Below, one piece after another: positions 54,612 through 64,000 of a stretch of 64,000 nt of DNA (position 1 is its first letter; every line of letters begins with the position of its first letter). Source of the DNA: Lepus europaeus (taxonomy: Eukaryota; Chordata; Mammalia; Lagomorpha; Leporidae); assembly GCF_033115175.1 (NCBI RefSeq), contig NW_026909534.1:705701-769700 (forward strand). The letters run 5' to 3'. The position numbers were made by a program, and so were the translations under genes. The notes under the pieces are model-generated. The model saw nothing but the letters and a program-made list of their open reading frames with translations, made no database searches and was not told the origin of the DNA.

Positions 54612-56228
54612 TAATACACAGCACAATAGGTTAGGAAGTGAGCGGACAGGACTGCTCAATGCTGCTGGGTGGTTGGTCAACTGATAATGGGGTAACAGAA
54701 ATCCAGGGCCCCAGCATCGAATCCTCTGTGCCCTCCCATCACGTCTACTGGTTTGGCTTCATCGGGTAAGGCATGATTTGGCTATGGGCATTGGTTTCTC
54801 TCCTTTCAGCCTTCCCTCTTAGGACTGGGGTAACTGATACGTTTTTGGGGAAAGACATTAAATGCACAAATCACAAGCATAGCAGGCTCCTGTAGGGGTC
54901 TTTTCTGACCACCTTCTGGAAACCATGGCCACCGTCTGGGAAAAAAAATGTTTATGTCAAGAAGTTACAGAAAACAGTTATTTACTGCAAATGCAAACAA
55001 CTAGGTTCACAGATAATAAAGGTTTATGGGGAGTCTTTATCACCTCCCAAATACAAAACATAGCCCACACTGAAGTTCAGTAATATACTAATGCTCCAGT
55101 GTGGCCATTTCCTCTCAGAATGGCAAGAATGCTCAGAAAAAAGGCCAGGGAATGCCAGCTCTCTTTATTACCATGCTTGGAGCCTGCTTGCACCAGAGAG
55201 TGCTCTCTTTCATTTAATCAGGATTACATACCTTGCATGGCATTAACTGGTATGCTACCTTCCCTGCTCCCACCCACCCAGTTAGTCCCTGCACCCATCA
55301 GGATGCACGCTGGGGCTTTTGATTCCCACAGGTCACAATTTCCAGGTCTTGTGTGCTGGATGTCTGAGCCAAAAAAAAAAAAAAAAAAAAAAAAGTCTGA
55401 CGCCTGGCCTCCTGCCTCGGGAGTACTTAGTGCCTGAGGATGTTAGTGGCTCTGCGGGCGATGGAAGCTCTGGAAAAACACAAACATGGTTTCTAACATG
55501 GACACCAGGGCAACGCTGAAAACATGCCTTCTCTGGTCTCGGAGGACATGTTTTCCCATCTCCTAAATCAGTTCTTTCTGGAATGCACTGAATGCATTTT
55601 TCTGGCAGAAACTCACGGCACAGATTTAGAATGAACTGGAATAAAAACCTTGGCCACCTCCCACCACAGCCCACCTGACAATAGCTCCACACTGTGGCTG
55701 TGGCAGCACTGACCCTGCAGTGAGCAGCCTACTCCTAGGGTTTTCTCACTGCGAAATCTTGTAAGCCAGAGCCATGGCTTCACAGCTCAGCAACCCTGGC
55801 CTGCAGATTCCACTCCCTGTCTCTTCCTCCCTCCCTCCCACTAGACCCTGCTCCCCCTCTGTTGTGACATCACAGTTGGTTGCTGTGGCAATGACTGTCC
55901 TGCGACACCAGATGTGACTTCAGGTAGGAATAAGCAGAGCAGCAAATACCTCCTGGGAAACCCAGACTGTGAGTATGCAGATGGCTTTGGCAGCACAGGG
56001 CAGATGAGGAAAGTGGGGAGGAAAGAGTCTGGGAGATGCTGGGATAGTGACTCAGGTCCAGGCATGGCACCACTCACACATTTCCCCATTTACCTTCCTG
56101 AGTTTCAGGTGGCAGAAACTGATCAGCAAGGCCAAATCAGCAGGGTTTGTGACCAGGAGGCACACCTCATCTATGTGGCGCTCCCCTACCCATGGGCCCT
56201 GCACTCCTAACTGACATTAAGAAATGTT
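54612..56228. other. Gene-free interval
   Basis: Holds a 23-base A run at 55371-55393. No SEMA6A upstream exon is recognised within it, and no other gene. Confidence 0.45.
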
Positions 56229-56557
56229 CCGGCTGGTGCCACGGCTCACTAGGCTAATCCTCTGCTTGCAGCACTGGAACCCCGGGTCCTAGTCCTTGTT
56301 GGGGTGCCGGATCCTGTCCCAGTTGCTCCTCCTCCAGTCCAGCTCACTGCCAGGAGAGCAGTGGAGGATGGCCCAAGTACTTGGGCCCTGCACCTGCATG
56401 GGAGACCAGGAGGAAGCACCTGGCTCCTGGCTTCGGATCAGCATAGCGCACTGGTCTCAACATGCTGGCTGTAGTGGCCATTTGGGGGGTGAACCAATGG
56501 AAAAGGAAAACCTTTCTCTCTGTCTCTCTTTCTCGCTAACTCTGCCTGTCAAAAAAA
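56229..56557 (+). mobile_element. Young C-repeat SINE
   Basis: A younger-type copy from GGCTGGTGCCACGGCTCACT to CTGCCTGTCAAAAAAAG, somewhat diverged. Confidence 0.9.
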
Positions 56558-57257
56558 GTCCCAGTGAAAAATTTCCCCTTTAGGTTTTCAAGTCCTTATG
56601 ATGTGAAAGAAGTGATGCATATTTTCTTCTGTTTTGATTGCATAAAGGGATGTGCTGGGCATCATGTTAATGATCGACCCCAAAGAGCACAAGCACGTGC
56701 ACCTGGGAATACAGTGGGTTTGCTCTCCTTCAAGGATGTGTTGAGTAGGTTGGACTCTCCCACAGGCTGGCCTCCAGGGCACTTTTGGTGTGGCAGTGCA
56801 TGTAGGATGGGTGCTGTGCCTTCCCAATAAATGCACGGGCAGGTGGGAGGCCATCCCTGTCTCACTGGCCTTGTTTCCTGAGAGAGGATCTTGGGAAGGG
56901 TAGGCTCATGTGTGTCACTGGGGGAACAGCACCACTGAAAAGGCTTGCCAGTGCTCCCAACCTGACTCATGCCTCCCAGATGCCAGTCTCTTTTTTGTGT
57001 TTGAAGGCCTTGGGTCACTTAGATTCAAGTCAACACACTATTTGCATTCCAGTTTTACTGGAAGACACGAGCATTCAGGTGTTCAGCTGCTAATAAGTCA
57101 GCTGGGCTCTGAGCTCTGAGGAGGAGCGTTCCATATAGCTCCCACCTCTGCAGTGTCAGCAGTTCCCAGAGAACCTCTCTGATCTCTTTGTAGAGCTGCA
57201 GGGAGGAGACTTCCTTCATCTGCAGATTCAGAGACCCCAGCAAGAAGTGTGCAAGTG

Positions 57258-57566
57258 GGCCCTGCCTTGTGGTGTAGCACCACCTGCAGTGCCAGCATCC
57301 CATATGTACACGTGTTCATGTGCCGGCTGCTCTGCTTCTGATCCAGCCCATGCTAATGCACCTGAGAAAGCAGCAGAGGATGGCCCAGGTGCTTGGGCCC
57401 CTGCCACCCACATGGGAAACCTGGATGAAGCTCTTTGCTCCTGGCTTTGGCCTGGCCCAGCCCCAGCTATTGTGGCCATCTGAGAAGTGAACCAGCAGAT
57501 AAAGATCCCCCTCTCCTTCTCGCTCACTCTATCTTTCAAATAAAATAAATAAATCTTAAAAAAAAA
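57258..57566 (+). mobile_element. Older-type C-repeat SINE
   Basis: From GCCCTGCCTTGTGGTGTAGC to the tail TTCAAATAAAATAAATAAAT with an A run. Confidence 0.85.
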
Positions 57567-60500
57567 ACCCACCAACTTTGCAGATCAGAAAAGAAGCCCA
57601 AGTACAGATGAAGATCAGAGAGGTTCCTTCCAGCAGTGTCTCCCAAATGTGCAGCTTTCTACTGGTGTCACAGCTAGGGGCATTCACAGACATGATCATG
57701 TCAACTTGATGCCATGGCCCCTCTGAAGTTCTCAGCACACCAGCCTTGCCACTGGCCAGGGGCAGTGATGGGCTTGAGGCATAGCCTCACTGGTGGGTTG
57801 GTGCCCAGCACCCCCCAATGCTCCTGAGGCTCCTATGAGCCCTGGAGGGCTGCAAGACTTCTGCGGTGGGATATGCGGCTCTCCCTGGGGGCTCCCACTG
57901 CAGGAGGAGTCAGTGTCCACTTCTCCACCTTGCTTATGGCCCCTGGGCCTTCAGCTCTGACCACCTGGAGATGGGCGTGACCCTGATCAATTAGGCACCA
58001 ACTCCTTCTCACCAGTGCCAAACTGCTAAATAGTGGTTCTATCCAGCTATTCTCTCCAGACCTTCTGCCTCCAAATCTCTGAGTCAGGCCAGACAAGGCC
58101 TCCAGGGCAAACTTGTGCTCACTAAAGTGCCAGAAGCACTTCCTAAATGATATTCCAGAAGGCACATCCAGGCATTCAGCTTCAAGTCCAATCCTGGAGC
58201 CACTGAGGCAGTGTTCAGCAAGACTTTGAAATGATTTGTAAAGTAAATGACAAGTAAATGCACCAAGTCTTTCTTGGTACTGGGAACATGAGTCTTGAGT
58301 GGACCTCCTGTATAGTTTCTATCCTGTGGCTATCGTCCTCTAACAAGGAAACCAGCACTGGGACATTTTCATGGAAAGTCAGGTCTCACTTTCCCCTGGT
58401 ACCTCACCAAAGTGTGACAAATGCCCCACAGCAGTGTGTGGTTGCTCCTGTCAGAATCAACCCACCCTGCTGGCTCCAAGGCTGCTGCACAGATGCCTGT
58501 GGTCTTTGCATTTGCCCTGGCACAAGATGCTGGTGGGGATTTCAGACACTCCCCCATCTGTGACCATGGACATCAGGTTGTAGGGGAGCTACAGAGATAT
58601 GTCTATGTTAGATCAGCCCCAGGGCAACTGGGTGCCCCAGACAAGAGGAGCAGGCTGTGCACAGAGACCACCATTGAAGCCATTGCCTGTGCAAAGGCCT
58701 GCACCTCATGGCTCTTCCAAATCAGCTCCTCAAGCTTTGTCATAGCTGCCAAGCAGCATTTGAGAGAGCAGGGTTCATGGGTGCCAACATCTTTCCCTAT
58801 CTCCACATGACCAGACTCTTTTCCTGCAGATTCTGGATTAGAAGGAGGGACCTGAACTCAGGTTTCACTCCTCAAATTAATGTCCTCCTAAGAGTAACAA
58901 CAGAGCTCTCAGTGGTGCTGGAGCTTATGGGTCTGACTCTCTGACACCGATTAAGATCCCATATCCCACGCACCCACTACATGTGAGGACATCCCGGCAC
59001 ATTTCATGGACTTCGTGGCTACTCCTCAACTTACAAATGAGGCTCATGGGACTCCTTTTTGTCCTTCAATCAGTTCATACACTTTGCAAGAGTTTGCCTG
59101 TGTCTTGCACAGCTGGTGTCTCTCTGGAAGCTGCAGCCTCTTTGTCCCATTTCTCGAATGGGCAGTGGTGTCTGTTATGTATTCCAGGCAAGTCCTGCAG
59201 CACATGAAGCTGTTCTCACATGTGACATCAAGAACAGAGACGCCTTCCTCAGTCTCCATGACTTTGCCCTCTGTAGACTGTTTTGTCTACGGAACAGTGA
59301 GGTTTGCAAAAGAAAGCCTTTAACAAGCCTTAGAAAATAAACATGAAACAAGGCTGTGAGGAAAAAGTTGAGACAAACTAATGCTATTTTTTCCCATTTT
59401 TTACATGATCCATAGTATAAATTGACTCTCCCCATTTATATTATTATGGCCAAACAAAATCTAGACAAACACACTGCAGTTGAGCCAACTAAAGAGCAAA
59501 TTTTAAGCTACTCCAGATGCTCTGTTAATCAGATCAGGCCAATCTGGTCCCTGCAGTCCCTGGATGTCCCATTAAGTTCTCAGGGAACGTTGTCATGGTG
59601 TGTGTGCTTGCACAGAAGGTGGGAGAGAATGAAGAAAAGGAGGCTGAGGGGAAAGGGCTGGGGTCAAGTACCATGTCATAGATGATGAGGTTTGAGCAAG
59701 AGGCTACAGAATAAAGGATAGAATAGATTCCAGAAGATGAAATGACTTTTTAATACCCTAAGGTTTAAGTTACTGTTTTAAAAGAAAAAGTTTAAGTCCC
59801 CATAACTGTAACTTAATTCCTTCAATTTTTGAGACAATGGAAATTAGGTGGAAAAAGATAAAAGTCTCAGTGAGTATCTAGAAAAGAAGGGAACCTGCAG
59901 CTTTCTCCATGGCATTTAACTCGTTTCCTCCTACCTGTTCCACAATAATCTCATCAAAAGGAGCTAGGCCAAATATGCACTGATGCCTGCACTATTGGGA
60001 GAGCAGAGAGCCTTCCACAAGCCTCTCATCCTGGCGCCACTGCTCTGCCAGCCTGGCACGTGGGAGCTGCCCTGTCCTCTCTATGGGGCCCACCACTGAA
60101 CTATCCCCATTCCCTGATCTCCCAGGACAAGTAACAGACTACAGATAAATCCCTTCTCTGGTGGATATCAAGGAAATAATAGGTATAAATAATGTGGTGA
60201 AAATGGGGCCACCCTGGCTTGTAGTGTCCCTGCTCTCTCAGGCTGGGGACAGACTCTGCTGGCTATTACAGACATGACAGAGAAGCCCACATCTGGATCC
60301 AGCTGGCCTGGGGTTTTATCCAAGACAAAGCTCTTGGTTACCAACCAGCAAAATTCCAGTGGGACAAGGAGCACACACACTTTAGATCCAAAATCAGTGC
60401 AAAAGTCCACTTGCCAATCTGGGTGTAACTAATATCCTAGGATGATTAAGTAACTTAGTATCTATCATCCATCCATCTCTCCCACATGTTCTTGGTTCCT

Positions 60501-61925
60501 TCCTTCCCACCATCCACCGGCCTCTCCCACTGCCTGCAGCCAACGCCAAGGCCCCTCACCTGGCAGCTGAGGCTCTAGAGCAGCCCTTGACCTCCATCGC
60601 CCCTCCAGCCCCTGCTCAAGCTGCACCATGCCCCTTGCCTATTGATCCTCACACACTGGACTGCACAGCTCCGTGTCCCATGTGTGGATTTTCCTGCTTC
60701 ACATGCCCTTTCTCCTCCTCTTGCCCCTGAAATCCAACACCCCTCCCATGAGGCCCAGTGAGGCCTTCCTTGGCCCCATGGGGAATCAGTGGGGCTCCCC
60801 CTCCCCACCAGCCCAGCCTCAAAGTTCTCTCACTCTCAGACTTCACTCTGTCCACAGTAGGCAGAGGTCACCTGTGTAGAGTCCCCACTAAACTGCAGGC
60901 TACTAGAGCACAGGCTCCTGTCAAGGCTGAATCGGTACCTTGCCCTTGGCACAGTTCCCATGCACTGAACATAGGATGGAAGCTTCCAAGGCCAGATGGT
61001 CCTCAGCCTGCCTTGTCACCATTGCCACATCACAAGGGGACTTCAGCCAGCTCATGGAAAAACATAGGCTAATTTTGGTGCAAAGATGTTGAAGTCCATG
61101 CATAGTACTTTCATAATTCACTTTTTCTGTGAACTTGTTGAAGACCCACCCCTACACCCTATTTTTTCCTCTTACTTTCTGGGTTTAACTTCTTGCCTTC
61201 CAAAGCCATGACACTGAGAGGGAAGGGCTATACAGTTGAAGAAGAAAGAATGCAATAGTGTTAATGTAACAGTTGATAAAAAACATAAGATTACCAAAAA
61301 TTAAGAACTAATAGTTTTTACCATACTCCTATTTTCAGAACAAATTTGATTTCTGAGCCTTCCTAACTTAAAAGCAGCACTTGGAAGTCTGTGTTAGGTG
61401 ATCATCTTTAAAATTACTTTTGATCATATTCCAAACATATAGATGATTTTCAATAATCATTCTCAGAAACAAAATACAAGAGTATTTCTCAGGGATCAAA
61501 ATTTTTACTCCAACTCTTCTGATATAGGTCACTCCAGACAACCATGAGTTAAATGTCAAATGCAATCAAGAGACTGGATCTTTTGCATTCATGGGGAAAA
61601 TTTATAGCCATGTCTTCAATAGGATTTCCAGGTAGCAACAAAATACACAGAATTCCTAGCTAAATTTGAGCCTCAGATAAACAACATCTCAGAAAAAAGT
61701 TTGTCTTGTGCAATATCTGAGATTCAGTTTTCTCCCAATGTTTTAAATGCATTCAGCTTTATTTGAAGTTCAAGTTTAACTGAGTATCCCAGGTCTGATT
61801 TAGTAGCCCTTCTCCCACAGTGTGCTTCCAGTGACCCTGAAACATGCTTCACACCCTCAATTTTTGGAATAAAAATATTTAAAAAAAACTCTTCTGGAGC
61901 AGGTACAGCTCAATTGGAAAATTAA
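57567..61925. other. Gene-free interval
   Basis: 4.4 kb. No recognised gene, LTR or SINE. The - strand between 57800 and 58810 has several neighbouring open frames that could be a decayed retrocopy, but I cannot name a parent gene. The sequence becomes AT-rich after 59300. Confidence 0.4.
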
Positions 61926-61929
61926 AAAA

Positions 61930-62225
61930 AAAATACTAAGGAGAGGGTTGCCATTGTGGCATGACAGGTTAAGATGACACTCAACAGGGGCATCCCATAT
62001 CACAGGACTGGTCCTAGTCCTGACTGCTCTGTTTCCCATATACCTGGGAAAGCAGTGGAAGATGGCCCAAATACTTGGGCCCCTGCAATCACGTGGGAGA
62101 ATAGAGCAAGATCCTGGCTTTGGCCTGGCCCAGTCACTGACATTTGAGGAGAAAATTAGAAAATGGAAGTTCTGTCTCTGTCTCTTGTCAGTCTGCATTT
62201 AAAATATGTAAAATAATTCTTAGAA
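61930..62225 (+). mobile_element. Older-type C-repeat SINE, diverged
   Basis: Head GTTGCCATTGTGGCATGACA, body GAAAGCAGTGGAAGATGGCC, and a degenerate AAAATATGTAAAATAATTCT tail. Confidence 0.75.
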
Positions 62226-62367
62226 AAGATACCAGAGGATTACATTTTAAGAACTGTCATGTATTTTGCACCAGCTGCATCACAGATAGCAGATTTCTTA
62301 TGAAATTGAAGGATATCACTCCTCTGACCGTCAGACATTATCAAATTCAAAATCAGAATGCTGCCTT

Positions 62368-62637
62368 TTTTTAAGATTTATTTATTTATTTGAAAGTCAG
62401 AGTTACACAGACAGAGGAGAGGCAGAGAAAGAGAAAGGTCTTCCATCTGATGGTTCACTCCTCAATTGGCCACAATGGCCGGAACTGCACTGATCTGAAG
62501 CCAGGAGCCAGGAGCTTCTTCTGGTTCTCCCATGCAGGTGCAGGAGCCCAAGGTCTTGAACCGGCATTCATATGGGATGCCAGCGCTTCAGGCCAGGGCG
62601 TTAACCCACTGCACCACAGTGCCTGCCCCAGAAAGCT
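62368..62637 (-). mobile_element. Older-type C-repeat SINE with internal deletion
   Basis: Reverse copy from TTTTAAGATTTATTTATTTA to CACTGCACCACAGTGCCTGC. About 60 bases of the body between the CCCAAGGTCTTG and GAACCGGCATTC words are missing compared with complete copies. Confidence 0.82.
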
Positions 62638-62826
62638 TCTTGTGACAATATCAATTCCTCTACCCACATCGGTGGTCTTTCTGTTCAGCCATGCCCAGCT
62701 CTACCTGGTTCTTCAAAGCCCCAGCCCCTCCTGCTGTCAACACCCCATCAGACAGAAGCCCTTCCTCTAAAGCCCCCTTGATGACAGTCTCGCTTTCATC
62801 TTCACATTTAAAAGTGGCTGACATGG

Positions 62827-63167
62827 CTGGCGCCACAGCTCACTAGGCTAATCCTCCACCTGCGGTTCCTGCACCCTGAGTTCTAGTCCCGGTTGGGGCA
62901 CTGGATTCTGTCCCGGTTGCTCTTCTTCCAGTCCAGCTCTCTGCTGTGGCCCAGGAAAGCAGTGGAGGATGGCCCAAATGCTTGGGCCCTGCACCCACAT
63001 GGGAGACCAGGAGGAAGCACCTGGCTCCTGGCTTCAGATTGGTGCAGCACCAGCAGTAGCAGCCATTTGGGGGGTGAACCAAAAGAAGGAAGACCTTTCT
63101 CTCTCTGTTTCTCTCTCTCACTGTCAAACTCTGCCTGTCCAAAATAAATAAATAAATAAATAAATAA
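62827..63167 (+). mobile_element. Young C-repeat SINE with AAAT tail
   Basis: A younger-type copy from GGCTGGCGCCACAGCTCACT to CTGCCTGTCC, ending in AAATAAATAAATAAATAAAT. Similar words (GGCTGACAT/TGACTGACAC) flank it as a decayed target duplication. Confidence 0.9.
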
Positions 63168-64000
63168 TGACTGACACGTGCTGCACAAAGGAGAGCTACA
63201 CTAATTATTATGAATTTTCTCTTTTAAGAAAAAGCTCATGTTATTAAAAAAAATGTGCCTGACTTTTCCAGCAAGTCTGCAAAAATTCTGTGAATCCTGC
63301 ATCAAGCAGCACTCCCTGGCCTCCATGACGGTGACAGAGGCAGCAAGGAAAGGACGGAGTGAGGGCTGGATGCCTGCGTCCAAGTGTGCGTTCCCTACTG
63401 CTGTCAGCCTGGTCATCTTGTGTCTTCTTCCAAAGTCTACAGTGTGTAGCTCCACCCAGCTCACAGGGACAACAGCCAAGGCTGCATAGGTTACCTGGTG
63501 TGCATCAGGTCTCTGTGGCTCTACATCTGGCCATGTGCTACAGCCTGGACAGGTGCTGTGTCTGTCTCTAGAATCGCCTCTATCTCTGTGGTGGCCCCAA
63601 TGTGCACTACAAAGCCGGGATGCACCTTGCTTTTTGAGCCTCAGAAAACATTTCTGTCACATGCATGTTGCAGGGAGACACCAGAGGAAATTTTATCGGA
63701 GTTCAGGACTCAGGACAAGAGCAGAAGCCCATTTTTCCTCTTTCATTACTGTCATCAGGCATCATTTTCTCTCTACATAAAATCACTTACATGTGGCTCG
63801 ACAGGAGCCGAGAAATTACCTTTCTTGCTGGGCATATGCAATATGTTAGATGCTAAGCAATGGATGGTGGGCTGGGTTTATTCAGTGGTGCTCATTGACA
63901 GTGGGACTGCTCCACCTGTGGCTCAAGAAAGGCTGGCTCTGAGGGGTGGGGCTTGGCTGGCTGGAAGGGGGAAGAGGCTGCAGTGCGGGAGGGGAAGGCC
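63168..64000. other. Right edge, nothing recognised
   Basis: About 830 bases without a recognised gene or repeat. The last 100 bases turn GC-rich. Confidence 0.45.

Overview
The window is nuclear DNA from a lagomorph, most likely a leporid (rabbit or hare). The clue is the dense set of tRNA-derived C-repeat SINEs of two kinds: an older kind ending in AAATAAATAAATCTTT, and a younger kind beginning GGCCGGCGCCGTGGCTCACT and ending CTGTC plus poly(A). All gene calls rest on remembered human protein sequences; no search was run.

Left part (1-24 kb): GC-rich DNA full of minisatellites, holding three genes in the order known from human 5p15.33. TERT is on the + strand (1269-5123), followed tail-to-tail by SLC6A18 (8227-15716, -) and SLC6A19 (18255-22373, -). 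All three keep introns, splice sites and recognisable exons, and all three are broken. TERT keeps pieces of exons 1-5, but homology jumps inside a coding stretch from the start of the reverse transcriptase domain to the last codons of the final exon, so the catalytic core is absent. Frame breaks occur in exon 2, and the start of exon 4 with its splice acceptor is tandemly repeated seven times. SLC6A18 has several stops and frameshifts and lacks exon 4. SLC6A19 lacks exon 1 in this window, lacks most of exons 4-7, has a frameshift in exon 10 and ends early.

Right part (24-64 kb): repeat-dense, AT-richer DNA with no intact host gene that I recognise. It holds many SINEs, L1 pieces, a MaLR solo LTR inside an old L1, two solo LTRs in inverted orientation, a short deleted provirus with a tRNA-Phe-type primer site, and a broken copy of the last coding exon of SEMA6A (53525-54608, -). 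SEMA6A does not neighbour SLC6A19 in human.

Overall reading: a decayed DNA-level copy, or the decayed original, of the TERT-SLC6A18-SLC6A19 block. Leporids have telomerase activity, and neutral amino acid transport of the SLC6A19 type was classically described in rabbit intestine. Working copies are therefore expected elsewhere, which favours a duplicated pseudogene block. This is inference; damaged or misassembled sequence is the main alternative.
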